Below, piece by piece: positions 51,049 through 59,657 of a DNA stretch of 64,000 bases. The stretch is taken from NCBI GenBank assembly GCA_002452215.1, contig DKCO01000027.1, forward strand, positions 62,193 through 126,192. The letters run 5' to 3'. The stretch is from Spirochaetales bacterium UBA6872. GTDB taxonomy: Bacteria > Spirochaetota > Spirochaetia > Sphaerochaetales > Sphaerochaetaceae. Below the pieces are notes generated by a model. The model made no database searches. It was given only the letters and a program-made list of their open reading frames with translations, and was not told the origin of the DNA. The position numbers and the translations under genes were made by a program. Position 1 is the stretch's first letter. Each line of letters begins with the position of its first letter.

Positions 51049-52560
51049 TTATTTGAAGTTGCTTTGGCTGTTATCCTTTAAGATAACATCATGCGCTCCT
51101 CCCTCAACGATTGATGTCGGAGAAACAATAGTAAGCCTAGCATTCGACCTAAACGATTCAAGATCCAGAGAACCACAATTGCACATCGTTGATTTTATCT
51201 TCAAAACTGTTAGAGCAACATTGTCTTTCAAGCTTCCTGCATATGGAACATAGCTATCTACACCCTCTACAAATGAAAGCTTCTTTTCTCCACCCATATC
51301 ATAGCGTTGCCAATTCCTTGCACGAGCAGACCCCTCGCCCCAATACTCTTTGACATATGTTCCGTTGACATTGACTTTTTGCGATGGAGATTCATCAAAT
51401 CTTGCAAAATATCTTCCAAGCATCAAAAAGTCAGCACCCATTGCAAGTGCAAGAGTCATATGATAGTCATAGACAATTCCACCATCGGAGCAAATTGGTA
51501 TGTATTCGCCAGTCTCTTCAAACCACTCGTCTCTAGCCTTTGCAACCTCAATTAAGGCTGTGGCTTGCCCTCGCCCGATTCCCTTTGTCTCTCTTGTAAT
51601 GCAAATGGAGCCTCCTCCGATTCCAACTTTTATGAAATCAGCACCGGATTTTGCAAGGAATCTGAATCCATCTCTATCAACAACGTTGCCAGCACCGACT
51701 TTTACGCTCTCTTTATAATGCTCTCTTATCCAGGAAAGTGTCTTTGATTGCCATTCTGAGAAGCCCTCAGAAGAGTCTATGCAAAGAACATCGGCACCAG
51801 ATTCAACCAAAGCTGGAACACGTTCTTCATAGTCTCTAGTGTTTATACCAGCCCCGACTATATATCTTTTATGGCTATCAAGAAGTTCATTAGGGTTCTC
51901 CTTATGCGATGCATAGTCCTTTCTGAAAACAAAACTTCTAAGATGTCCATTCTGATCCACTATAGGAAGTTGATTTATCTTGTTGTCCCAGATTATATCG
52001 TTAGCTTGCGACAGCGTGATTCCATCCAAAGCATAAATAAGCTTTGATTTAGGCGTCATAAAAGAGGAGACCTTCTCATCATCTTTCATTCTTGAAATTC
52101 TGTAGTCGCGTGATGTAACAACACCTTCAAGTATACCATTCGGGCTTCCGTCAGATGTTACAGCAACAGTCGAGTGGCCGGTCTCAGCTGTTATTCTCAA
52201 GACATCCCTCAAAGTATCTGATGGTTTTACATTTGAGTCAGATGGAACAAATCCAGCTTTGTAGTTTTTTACTCTCAGAACCATATCAGCTTCATCTTTT
52301 ATCGATTGGGATCCATATATGAACGCTATTCCGCCTTCCTTTGCAAGCGCCTCTCCCATTCTCTCGCCTGAGACAGATTGCATAATCGCTGAAACCATAG
52401 GTATATTCAGAGATATCTTGGCATCTTCCTTGCCTTTCCTGTATTTCACAAGAGGTGTCTTTAAAGATACATTCGATACTATGCATTTTGAAGATGAATA
52501 GCCTGGAACAAGTAGATATTCACTAAAAGTCCTAGAAAGCTCTGGGTAAAAATAAGCCAT
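51049..52560 (-). CDS. guaB: Inosine-5'-monophosphate dehydrogenase
   Basis: This enzyme oxidises IMP to XMP, the committed step to GTP. The 503-residue product has an (alpha/beta)8 barrel interrupted by two CBS domains (about residues 112-225). The catalytic loop is GIGGGSICITRETKGIGRG with Cys320, and the flap follows around YWGEGSARARNWQRYDMGGEKK. ATG 52560 has AAGGAG 8 bases upstream and removes a 16-residue frame extension. The N-terminal segment with KTPLVKYRKGKEDAKISLNIPMVSAIMQSVSG is somewhat divergent from proteobacterial GuaB. Confidence 0.93.
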   Translation of the reverse strand: MAYFYPELSRTFSEYLLVPGYSSSKCIVSNVSLKTPLVKYRKGKEDAKISLNIPMVSAIMQSVSGERMGEALAKEGGIAFIYGSQSIKDEADMVLRVKNYKAGFVPSDSNVKPSDTLRDVLRITAETGHSTVAVTSDGSPNGILEGVVTSRDYRISRMKDDEKVSSFMTPKSKLIYALDGITLSQANDIIWDNKINQLPIVDQNGHLRSFVFRKDYASHKENPNELLDSHKRYIVGAGINTRDYEERVPALVESGADVLCIDSSEGFSEWQSKTLSWIREHYKESVKVGAGNVVDRDGFRFLAKSGADFIKVGIGGGSICITRETKGIGRGQATALIEVAKARDEWFEETGEYIPICSDGGIVYDYHMTLALAMGADFLMLGRYFARFDESPSQKVNVNGTYVKEYWGEGSARARNWQRYDMGGEKKLSFVEGVDSYVPYAGSLKDNVALTVLKIKSTMCNCGSLDLESFRSNARLTIVSPTSIVEGGAHDVILKDNSQSNFK

Positions 52561-52611
52561 AGAAAAAACTCCTTGGCCCATTATGGGAAAGAATGGAACT
52601 TCATTCAAGGC

Positions 52612-54468
52612 TTATTTTGAATTTGACAGCAATAAGACAGCTGATTTCTTATCCTCTACCTCGATTTTTAGCCTGCATCCATCAAAATAGCCATTTGCAA
52701 TACCTACAGGACATTCAATCTTATCTTGAGGAAGCAAAAAAGAAGAAAGCTCGAGAATCCTTTTTTTGCCTTTGTTGACAACAGCTACAAGAGCATTGTT
52801 GCTCGATATTCTTTTTATCGCAAATGCATCTTTATCGAGGACTTGAATATCGAAAGCCGAATATGCAAGCCATCGTAATTTCCTAAGCTTGCCAAGCTTC
52901 TTGTAAAAAAGAAAAGTATCAAAATCCCACTTTGATCTATCCCATTGCATTGGATATCTAGAGCCTTCAACAGAGCCCATTTGACCAGAGAGCGAAATCT
53001 CATCTCCATAGTATATATTTGGCATTCCTGGAAGAAAATAAAGCACAAGCAAGCTTCCCAAGTAGAGATCCTTATCATAAATAGCCAAATTGTTATGAAG
53101 TCTTGGAGTATCATGGGAGTCAAAAAGATTCATTTGAAAGAATGACATCTGGTTATAGCATGAGCTTATTCCATCCTTTAGCGCACTAACCATCTCGTAG
53201 CTATCCCACATGCATTCACACTCTGGGCTATGCCCCCATCCCGATGACAGAAACCTATCCCGCTCTCCAAGCCAGGATCTAATCGGACGGCCACATCCGA
53301 AGTAGTTCATCGTGCCATCCCACATATCTCCGCGAAGATAATCAGATGCATCATCCCACTCCTCTGCAACAAGATAGCAATCCTCTTTCACGCTTTTGAG
53401 GTTTTTTCTGACATCTCTCCATATCTCTTGGCAAAGTTGTATATCATCATATCTTGCAACTTCTGGAGCAACATCCAGCCTCCATCCATCTTGATTGAAT
53501 GGTGGACGAAGAAACTTCTTGAGAGCACTGTCATAATCGCTATAGATTCTTCCCCTTAATGTATGCGATTTATAATTTAGCTGCACAAGAGTCGGTACTC
53601 CTTGCCAGAAACGAGGCCTTCCATTTTCATCTATCACATAAAAACTATTATAGATGGACTTTCTGTCCTCAAGAGCTTTTTTAAGCCATGGAGAATCAGA
53701 AGAAGTATGGTTTATTGATATGTCTACAATTACTTTGATTCCATTTTTATGCATTGTATCAATCAGAGAAATCAAAGCCTTATCTCCGCCAAGTTTCTCA
53801 TCGACATGAAAAAAATCCGTAGAGTCAAACCTATGGACTGTTCGAGAACATGTAATTGGATTCAGGTACAGCAAATCGACTCCGAGCTCTTTGAAGTAAT
53901 CAACTTTGCTCTCTATCCCCTTAAGATCACCATTATAGAAATCAAGGCACTTTGCTTCCTGGTATGATTTTGGAATGGAATCAAAGGCAGGAGTAGTTAC
54001 TGACGCTCCATCAAACTCATACATTCCTTCTTTAGCGCCGACAGAAGCATCTCCATTGCAAAACCTATCTGGAAAAATCTGATAGCATGTGGAGCGTGCA
54101 ACCCACTCTGGAGCATTCAAGGATCCAATTAGCTTAAAACGCTCAATGCGACTTGGACAATTGCGTGTAACACCTGCATTCGAGTAGTAAAAACTCTTGT
54201 TGTTTTTGGAAAACACGAAAAAATAAGAAAATGGAAATTCATCTGATGAGACTTCTACACTTTGGCTGTATTTGATTGCTCCGTTGAAAAAGCCTTCCTC
54301 AAACATGTCTTTTTGCCACAGTAGACCTGAATCTGTGTAGTACTTGATTTTTACCCAATCAGGACGTTCAGAAAAAACAATCGAAAGCTCAACCATCTCG
54401 CCTTTCTTTGGAAATAATGGTGATACAAAATCCTCACAAAATGCAGAAAAAACCATGAATTCCCCCAT
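52612..54468 (-). CDS. GH13 alpha-glucanase (neopullulanase/cyclomaltodextrinase/maltogenic amylase type)
   Basis: The roughly 618-residue cytoplasmic protein (no signal peptide) has an N-terminal starch-binding-like beta domain (about 1-115) and a GH13 barrel. Its motifs are VDISINHTS (region I), DGWRLDVAPEVARYD (region II, nucleophile Asp), LVAEEWDD (region III, Glu) and FDSHDTPR (region IV, Asp), followed by a C-terminal beta domain. It probably degrades imported maltodextrins. The start may also be the ATG 4 codons later (54456), which has GGGGGA upstream. Confidence 0.9.
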   Translation of the reverse strand: MGEFMVFSAFCEDFVSPLFPKKGEMVELSIVFSERPDWVKIKYYTDSGLLWQKDMFEEGFFNGAIKYSQSVEVSSDEFPFSYFFVFSKNNKSFYYSNAGVTRNCPSRIERFKLIGSLNAPEWVARSTCYQIFPDRFCNGDASVGAKEGMYEFDGASVTTPAFDSIPKSYQEAKCLDFYNGDLKGIESKVDYFKELGVDLLYLNPITCSRTVHRFDSTDFFHVDEKLGGDKALISLIDTMHKNGIKVIVDISINHTSSDSPWLKKALEDRKSIYNSFYVIDENGRPRFWQGVPTLVQLNYKSHTLRGRIYSDYDSALKKFLRPPFNQDGWRLDVAPEVARYDDIQLCQEIWRDVRKNLKSVKEDCYLVAEEWDDASDYLRGDMWDGTMNYFGCGRPIRSWLGERDRFLSSGWGHSPECECMWDSYEMVSALKDGISSCYNQMSFFQMNLFDSHDTPRLHNNLAIYDKDLYLGSLLVLYFLPGMPNIYYGDEISLSGQMGSVEGSRYPMQWDRSKWDFDTFLFYKKLGKLRKLRWLAYSAFDIQVLDKDAFAIKRISSNNALVAVVNKGKKRILELSSFLLPQDKIECPVGIANGYFDGCRLKIEVEDKKSAVLLLSNSK

Positions 54469-54533
54469 CAAAAATACCTCGCTGCATATCATCAGCAAGG
54501 CATAAAATAGAGACTATCTTACAAAAGCAACAA

Positions 54534-55160
54534 TCATTTAAGCTTCTTGATAAGGTCTTTCAGAATATCCTCTGGAGCACCTGAGCAATCAAGATCAATC
54601 AATAGCCCCTTTGATCTATAATAATCGATAAGCGGTGCCGTCGATGCTTTATAAACATCCAAACGATGCGAAATAGCCTCTGGCTTGTCATCATCTCTTT
54701 GAATCAAGACCTCGCCTGTCTCATCATCAATTCCATCAACCTTAGGAGGATTTGATGTTATATGGTATGTCCTTCCTGTCGACTTGCAGACTCTTCTTCC
54801 CGAAAGCCTTCTGATTATCTCATCCTGATCTAGAGTAAAATTAATCACAGCATCTACATCAGACATTGCAGCAAGTGCCTCTGCTTGTGCAATAGTGCGT
54901 GGAAAACCGTCTAGGATATATCCCTTCTTTGCATCATCGTCGCCGAGTCTTTTTTCAACCATCTTTATTGTGACTTCATCTGGAACCAAACCTCCAGAGG
55001 CCAAGATTGACTTTACTTGCTTACCCAACTCGGTTTCATTCTTGATATTTGCTCTGAAAAGATCACCAGTGGAAATATGTGGAACACCAAGCTCCATCTT
55101 TGCTATAGCCGCTATTGTACCCTTTCCTGCTCCTGGAGGGCCAAGAAATACTAGATTCAT
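54534..55160 (-). CDS. adk: Adenylate kinase
   Basis: This enzyme balances ATP, ADP and AMP. The 208-residue product has the P-loop GPPGAGKGT, the AMP-binding STGDLFRANI, GYILDGFPRTIAQAE and RRVCKSTGRTYH (LID). The LID is of the long type, but only one Cys of the zinc-binding set is present, so it appears non-zinc. The ATG has GAGG 7 bases upstream. Confidence 0.96.
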   Translation of the reverse strand: MNLVFLGPPGAGKGTIAAIAKMELGVPHISTGDLFRANIKNETELGKQVKSILASGGLVPDEVTIKMVEKRLGDDDAKKGYILDGFPRTIAQAEALAAMSDVDAVINFTLDQDEIIRRLSGRRVCKSTGRTYHITSNPPKVDGIDDETGEVLIQRDDDKPEAISHRLDVYKASTAPLIDYYRSKGLLIDLDCSGAPEDILKDLIKKLK

Positions 55161-55237
55161 TTAATTACCTCTTGGTTTTAATTCTAACAAAAAAAAATAA
55201 CCTTTTATAGCTATTATTACAAAAAACAGCATCATGA

Positions 55238-55266
55238 TTGTAACAACAAAAACTATAGGTTATCAT
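55238..55266 (+). promoter_or_regulatory. Promoter of the UPRT-like gene
   Basis: TTGTAA (55238-55243), 17-bp spacer, TATCAT (55261-55266), followed by AAGGA and the ATG at 55286. Confidence 0.6.
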
Positions 55267-55285
55267 CGATGTAAGGAAAAAAGAT

Positions 55286-56341
55286 ATGCAAAGAAAAATT
55301 GTGCTACATGCAACAGATCTCGATGGCTACCTGCTAGATGAAGATAAAAAGAACATAGAGAAGGCCTCTCTCCTTTACGAAGAAAGCGAAAGAGCTTGCC
55401 AAAGACTCGACAGAGATTGTTGCGATATAGAAGCAAAAGAGGATCTTGTTGCATCTGCAAGGAACATTGGACACTTTCTTGAGGATATAACAAAGAAAAA
55501 CAATAGGATACATACATATTGCTTTGAGACGCCCAAAGAGCAACATGGGGAAGCTTCAAGGATAATAGCCAAGCTAAGAAGCCCTGAGACTTCTCATGAG
55601 GAATTCGTGTATTATATACAAAGAGCATATGAACTTATGTTTGCTCATGCATTTGCTGATCAATGTCTGTCCAAAAAGAGATCTATAATACAGAAAACGC
55701 CTGTAACTGTACCAGTACAAAGCTATGCTGTCCATAGAATTCCAGACATAGATGACCTTGCTCACAATGCTGTAATGTGCGTAATGCTCAGGGGTGCATT
55801 GCTCCCTTCGATGATAATATCAAAAGAAATAGAGGATTTTTCATCTGATAAATACATTACTCCTTTTGCGCTTTTCAAAATAAAGAGAGATGAATCCAGA
55901 AAGGAATCAAATATGGACTACATACTTGATCTCGACAGGTCGTTCTTCTCTCTTGAAGATCTGGATGGAAAGGATTTGATATTTGCCGATCCAATGAATG
56001 CGACTGGCGGATCGCTTGTAACAATAGTAAAGTATATAAAATCAGAAGGAATCAAGCCTAGATCGATAAAATTCATCAATGTAATATCAGCGCTTAAGGG
56101 AGCTTTGCGTATTACAAGAGCTATTGAGGAGGCTGAGATATATACACTTTGGATGGATCCTGTTCTGAATGAGTCAGCGTATATTCTCCCAGGTCTTGGA
56201 GATGCAGGCGACAGACTAAATGGAGTCGATTCACCAGATAATCCTCGAAACATGATTCAATTGATTGCTGACTATGGCACAAATATAGTTAATCTATATA
56301 GAGACCAGGTAAGGGAAATTGAAAAAACTGTTTTGGGCTAG
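55286..56341 (+). CDS. Uracil phosphoribosyltransferase-like protein with helical N-terminal extension
   Basis: The 351-residue product ends in a UPRT-like domain (about residues 145-351). It shows VMLRGALLPSMI, the PRPP loop DLIFADPMNATGGSLV and the uracil-binding ILPGLGDAGDRLNG. The first 140 residues are charged, mostly helical, and absent from the standard roughly 210-residue Upp. Typical UPRTs salvage uracil to UMP. The extension could be regulatory or oligomerising. The gene overlaps the next lipoprotein gene by 23 bp. Confidence 0.82.
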   Translation: MQRKIVLHATDLDGYLLDEDKKNIEKASLLYEESERACQRLDRDCCDIEAKEDLVASARNIGHFLEDITKKNNRIHTYCFETPKEQHGEASRIIAKLRSPETSHEEFVYYIQRAYELMFAHAFADQCLSKKRSIIQKTPVTVPVQSYAVHRIPDIDDLAHNAVMCVMLRGALLPSMIISKEIEDFSSDKYITPFALFKIKRDESRKESNMDYILDLDRSFFSLEDLDGKDLIFADPMNATGGSLVTIVKYIKSEGIKPRSIKFINVISALKGALRITRAIEEAEIYTLWMDPVLNESAYILPGLGDAGDRLNGVDSPDNPRNMIQLIADYGTNIVNLYRDQVREIEKTVLG

Positions 56342-56942
56342 CCTATTATTGATTCTGATCTTTGCCTCTTGCACTACATCCTACTCTGACAAAGAGACAA
56401 TAAGAGATGGATACTATTTATCGGGCACAGAGGCTGTGGCTTTTTATTCTTCATCAAAAGATAAAAGCCCCCGAGTTTCATACAATCTTGCATATTCTTT
56501 CTTGGAAAGCGGAAACATCGAAAGAGCACTAGAAACAGCAATTGAAGCTAAAAACGAATATCCTCTGTACATACGCTTTTACTTGTTGGAGGCCTATTGC
56601 TACAGAGAACTTGGTGAAAAGGAAAGATATCTAAACTCTCTGAATGAAATAATCTCGCTTGATTATTCAAACAAAGAAGTCAGAGAGTTAATCATAGTGT
56701 TTTACATAGATGAGGGAATGGATGAAAAAGCAATCGAGGAAGCGCGGATTTTGCTATCCATCGACAGCAATAACGAAATTGCGCTAAATGCATTATCCAT
56801 GCATATACCTTTCTTTTGTGATCTCACTGGTTATAAGCAAGATGAAAACAGAAAGGAAATAATCGAGAACATAAACAAAATAGAGATTGTCAATCTCAAG
56901 CCAAAGCTAAACAAGGTACCTGGCACTTTGCTCTCTGACTAA
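56319..56942 (+). CDS. TPR-repeat lipoprotein
   Basis: The 207-residue product has a signal peptide with lipobox LIFASC (Cys18) and then about three tetratricopeptide-like helical pairs (SYNLAYSFLESGNIERALETAIEAKNEYP; RFYLLEAYCYRELGEKERYLNSLNEII; LIIVFYIDEGMDEKAIEEARILLSID). It is probably anchored in the periplasmic face of a membrane as a scaffold. The start is a TTG after AAGGG inside the end of the UPRT-like gene. Its 3' end overlaps the convergent rnhA by 36 bp. Confidence 0.8.
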   Translation: MKKLFWASLLLILIFASCTTSYSDKETIRDGYYLSGTEAVAFYSSSKDKSPRVSYNLAYSFLESGNIERALETAIEAKNEYPLYIRFYLLEAYCYRELGEKERYLNSLNEIISLDYSNKEVRELIIVFYIDEGMDEKAIEEARILLSIDSNNEIALNALSMHIPFFCDLTGYKQDENRKEIIENINKIEIVNLKPKLNKVPGTLLSD

Positions 56943-57347
56943 ACTATCACAAAGTTCATTGCCATCGATTCCCGCATGGCCTTTTACCCAAGACCATGTC
57001 ACCTTTAGCATTTTATTCAATCCATCGAGTTGTTCCCAATATTCTTTATTCTTCACAGGATCGCCGGAGGCTGTTCTCCAGTTCTTTTTCTTCCAACTGG
57101 TTATCCAGACTGTGATTCCATTCTTTACATATTGGCTATCTGTCAGAATTGTTATCTCTCTGTAATTATTCTCAATTGAATATTGAAGAGCATTTATTAC
57201 AGCTGTTAGCTCCATTTTGTTGTTTGTTGTTTGTTTTTCGCCTCCAGAAAGCGACTTCAATAGAATCTCGCCATCATAGGCTGCAAAAGCCCAACCTCCA
57301 GGCCCAGGATTCCCCAAGCAACCACCATCTGTATATATCTGAATCAT
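56907..57347 (-). CDS. rnhA: Ribonuclease HI
   Basis: This enzyme cleaves RNA in RNA/DNA hybrids. From the ATG overlapping the ppiC stop (TAATG) it is 146 residues, with IYTDGGCLGNPGPGGWA (first Asp), MELTAVINAL (Glu), LTDSQYV (Asp) and KGHAGIDGNELCD (His, Asp). A frame extension of 54 residues upstream is out-of-frame ppiC sequence and is not coding. Confidence 0.96.
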   Translation of the reverse strand: MIQIYTDGGCLGNPGPGGWAFAAYDGEILLKSLSGGEKQTTNNKMELTAVINALQYSIENNYREITILTDSQYVKNGITVWITSWKKKNWRTASGDPVKNKEYWEQLDGLNKMLKVTWSWVKGHAGIDGNELCDSLVREQSARYLV

Positions 57348-57622
57348 TACCTTACTCCAGTCTTCTTTATTATATGATATCCGAATTGGGTTCTCACAGG
57401 CTTTGATATAGTTCCTGTTCCCATTCGTCTTACAGCATTCTCGAAAGCTGGTACCATCTGACCTTCCTTGAACCATCCAAGGTCCCCGCCCTTTGATTTC
57501 GATGGACAAGTTGAATATTGTCTAGCAAGAGACTCAAATGACTCACCGTTTTTTACTCTTTGATATATTTTCTCAGCTGTAGCTTGATCTTTTACAAGAA
57601 TATGCGATGCTTTAAACTCCAT
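57347..57622 (-). CDS. ppiC: Small cytoplasmic parvulin peptidyl-prolyl isomerase
   Basis: This is a 91-residue single parvulin domain without signal peptide, like E. coli PpiC. It shows ASHILVKDQATAEKIYQRVKNGESFESLARQYSTCPSKSKGGDLGWF, MVPAFENAV and TQFGYHIIK. It is translationally coupled to rnhA. Confidence 0.92.
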   Translation of the reverse strand: MEFKASHILVKDQATAEKIYQRVKNGESFESLARQYSTCPSKSKGGDLGWFKEGQMVPAFENAVRRMGTGTISKPVRTQFGYHIIKKTGVR

Positions 57623-57638
57623 ATTGGTTACCTATTTA

Positions 57639-58163
57639 TCATCGATCAAGAATCATCGAACGATAGCTTTTCGTCTCTATATCACCATCGTTCAAGCCAA
57701 ATTCAGAAAGAAGCTTATGAAGATGCTTGATCTCATTTTCCTTGGATGAATTATCAATATCAAAATCCATAAGCCTCTCCATCTCCAAAAACCATCCAAG
57801 GTCATTGACAGACAAAAGCTCAATGTGAACAGATTCGAAATTCCACTCGAAACCATTTTTGTATTTGTGGAAATAAAATTCAAAACCCAAATCGTTGAAG
57901 AATGCTAAAGTCTCTTCAAAAGATGATCTGATCTGTATCTCATACTCAAGATTATCCTCATCGCCATTTTCATCTTTGCGAGTCTCTTTTGTTGTAGATT
58001 CAAGATTCCCATTATTAATTCGAATTCTCATGAGCTTGCCTTTCTCATTTTTCAAATATGTATCTTTTTTATCTACAAGCCCTGCTTTCCCTGCAAAACT
58101 CTCAATCAAGAGTTTAATTCTATCAACATCAAAAACATGCGCTTTTATCTCAATTTCTCTCAT
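57639..58163 (-). CDS. CYTH-domain protein (class IV adenylate cyclase/thiamine-triphosphatase-like)
   Basis: The 174-residue product carries the N-terminal ExExK signature (EIEIK) of CYTH metal-dependent phosphohydrolases and further charged strands (LMRIRINNG; LEYEIQIRS; FLEMERL). Members act on nucleotide triphosphates, triphosphate or thiamine triphosphate, and some make cAMP; the exact substrate is not readable here. I chose ATG 58163 over an earlier in-frame start by six codons. It sits 16 bp upstream of ppiC. Confidence 0.83.
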   Translation of the reverse strand: MREIEIKAHVFDVDRIKLLIESFAGKAGLVDKKDTYLKNEKGKLMRIRINNGNLESTTKETRKDENGDEDNLEYEIQIRSSFEETLAFFNDLGFEFYFHKYKNGFEWNFESVHIELLSVNDLGWFLEMERLMDFDIDNSSKENEIKHLHKLLSEFGLNDGDIETKSYRSMILDR

Positions 58164-58330
58164 CTGGCATTTCCATGACAAAGATTTATCAAATGCATAA
58201 ATCCTCTTTTAACATAATAAAAATTATAAAACCAAAATACAATATCGAACAAAAGATAGATATCGCTAATACTAACTGGTTGTTACATCTTGCATACAAT
58301 TTATCAAACTACCGCTCTGAGCAATTATTT

Positions 58331-58365
58331 CGAAAAAAATCCACAGAGTTTAACACTGTGGACAA
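58331..58365 (-). terminator. Terminator of the membrane-protein gene
   Basis: On the minus strand TCCACAG-9 bases-CTGTGGA is followed by TTTTTTT. The 7-bp inverted repeat coincides with DnaA-box-like words, but the T-run shows it is a terminator. Confidence 0.8.
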
Positions 58366-58424
58366 ACATTTTGCGAAAAATAAATAAAAGTTGTGGATAT
58401 ATGATATCGACTTATTCAAACATA

Positions 58425-59201
58425 TCAATATTTCCAAGGGAAAATCATCGACTTCAAAGATCTTGGACCAACTTTCTCTTTTTCATCATAGAGCAATTCG
58501 CTCCAAGGAAGTTTTCTTCTATTGGCATCTGGATGTGATTCCAGATAATCATATTTGAACATGAGCAACTTCATTGCATCCTGAGAAGCAAGCATATAAC
58601 CACAAACTCCAGGAATCAGACCCATTGTAAAGACCGAGAAGGCAACAATTATCAGGTTGTAAAAGAAAAAGAAGAAAGAAAAACCAATATTGTCACCTAA
58701 AATGATGAAGCATTTTTTCAATGTCTTCAGAGGCCTATCGCCTGGAAGAAGATTCATCAACGGAAAATAGTATGGCAAAGCAAACAAGAAAACAACCAAA
58801 ACCCAGAAAAGGACTACTATTATAATCGTCCCAATCATATTCGACATCGAAGCATAAAAAGGAATGGCCATAGTTACTATAAAGAAGAGGAAAAATGAAA
58901 TGAAGAAAAACAATATCGAATGTTTAATATTCCTACGCAAACACCTTCCAAATGGCTCCCAGGTTTCCTTTTCATAATTTGAATATCCGAAAACAACACC
59001 CGATGTTCCCCCAAAGAACAAACAGGAAAGAAAGAGTATAACAACATCAATTGCAATAAAAAGAAGCGTTGAACTTTCCAATAAATAAAAAGATCCAAGA
59101 AAACACCCAACAAGGACAATATATATAAGATTTTGCAATACCATGCCAATCAAATTGTCCCACCCATCAAAAAATGCTTTTTTCAAAAAGAATCCAATCA
59201 T
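58425..59201 (-). CDS. Polytopic membrane protein of unknown function
   Basis: The 258-residue protein has about six hydrophobic segments with long Phe-rich helices (ILFFFISFFLFFIVTM; IGFSFFFFFYNLIIVAFSVF) and a short charged C-terminus (HPDANRRKLPWSELLYDEKEKVGPRSL). The layout recalls DUF624/DUF975-type membrane proteins, but no signature is decisive. It is transcribed alone, leftward, and closed by its own terminator. Confidence 0.7.
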   Translation of the reverse strand: MIGFFLKKAFFDGWDNLIGMVLQNLIYIVLVGCFLGSFYLLESSTLLFIAIDVVILFLSCLFFGGTSGVVFGYSNYEKETWEPFGRCLRRNIKHSILFFFISFFLFFIVTMAIPFYASMSNMIGTIIIVVLFWVLVVFLFALPYYFPLMNLLPGDRPLKTLKKCFIILGDNIGFSFFFFFYNLIIVAFSVFTMGLIPGVCGYMLASQDAMKLLMFKYDYLESHPDANRRKLPWSELLYDEKEKVGPRSLKSMIFPWKY

Positions 59202-59382
59202 GTTTACAGTTTATACAAAGTGCGAACCAAACTCAACAAACTACATATAAAGAACAGATTTAAATAACTCCGATAAACAAATACAACAGAAATTTACACT
59301 CTTGTTATAATACTAGATGCAAAAAGGAAATAAACTCCTTTCACTTATTTAAAAAATAGTAAAAATTTATATAATTACGATA

Positions 59383-59411
59383 TTTACAAATGTATTTTTT
59401 AATGCTATAAG
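59383..59411 (+). promoter_or_regulatory. Promoter of the small RNA upstream of argG
   Basis: TTTACA (59383-59388), 17-bp spacer, TATAAG (59406-59411); start predicted near 59418. The 180 bp before it back to the divergent gene is AT-rich, with only a weak AAAGGA...TCCTTT inverted repeat. Confidence 0.7.
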
Positions 59412-59417
59412 TTACTT

Positions 59418-59558
59418 AGAGGCTTAAATTGGAGCAATCCTTGGTTGCCTAGAAGAGGGACTGTCTTAGTCGTACTAGAGAAGTCTAGTATGCAAAACGC
59501 AAAGCAACGTTTTTACGTGACTTGCCCCTGTTTGAGAATTTTAAACAGGGGTTTTATA
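59418..59558 (+). ncRNA. Structured small RNA or leader RNA, unassigned family
   Basis: This is a roughly 140-nt segment between a good promoter and a strong terminator, with no reading frame. Hairpins visible are GCAA-7-TTGC (59434-59448), GACT-GTCTT-AGTC (59459-59471), the perfect ACTAGA-GAAG-TCTAGT (59474-59489), ACGT-TTTT-ACGT (59507-59518), and the terminator. The 5' GTTGC could instead pair with GCAAC at about 59503, so alternative folds exist. It does not match 6S, SRP, T-box, SAM, TPP, FMN, lysine, glycine, cobalamin or c-di-GMP consensus motifs that I can recall. Standalone sRNA and argG attenuator are both possible; the terminator ends 100 bp before argG. Confidence 0.6.
59525..59558 (+). 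terminator. Terminator of the small RNA
   Basis: CCCCTGTTT-9 bases-AAACAGGGG followed by TTTTATATT; a perfect 9-bp stem. Confidence 0.9.
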
Positions 59559-59579
59559 TTCTCCAAATCTCTATTTTTT

Positions 59580-59593
59580 TGCATAAATATTCA
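59580..59593. promoter_or_regulatory. Candidate ARG box (ArgR site) before argG
   Basis: TGCATAAATATTCA fits the degenerate ARG-box pattern TGNATWWWWATNCA. It lies 65 bp upstream of the argG ATG, between the small-RNA terminator and the gene. Only one box is clear, and ArgR itself is not in the window. Confidence 0.45.
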
Positions 59594-59657
59594 TATTTAA
59601 CTTGAAAAACTTAATAAAATATGCAAAATGGAACTTATCATTCAAGGAGATAATATT

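Noticed and set aside
57348..57509. 54-residue N-terminal extension of RNase HI giving a fusion-like frame
   Set aside because: It is the out-of-frame reading of ppiC; the conserved RNase HI start coincides with the TAATG junction.
58337..58400. Cluster of three DnaA-box-like words (AAATCCACA, TTGTCCACA, ATATCCACA) in an AT-rich gap, suggesting a replication origin
   Set aside because: Two of them form the arms of a hairpin followed by seven T on the minus strand, i.e. the terminator of the gene ending at 58425. None is a perfect box and no dnaA or dnaN is near.
59495..59503. ACGCAAAGC in the RNA before argG, as in the c-di-GMP-I riboswitch core
   Set aside because: The partner segment (GCACAGGGCAAACC) and the GNRA/tetraloop-receptor layout are missing, and argG is not a typical target.
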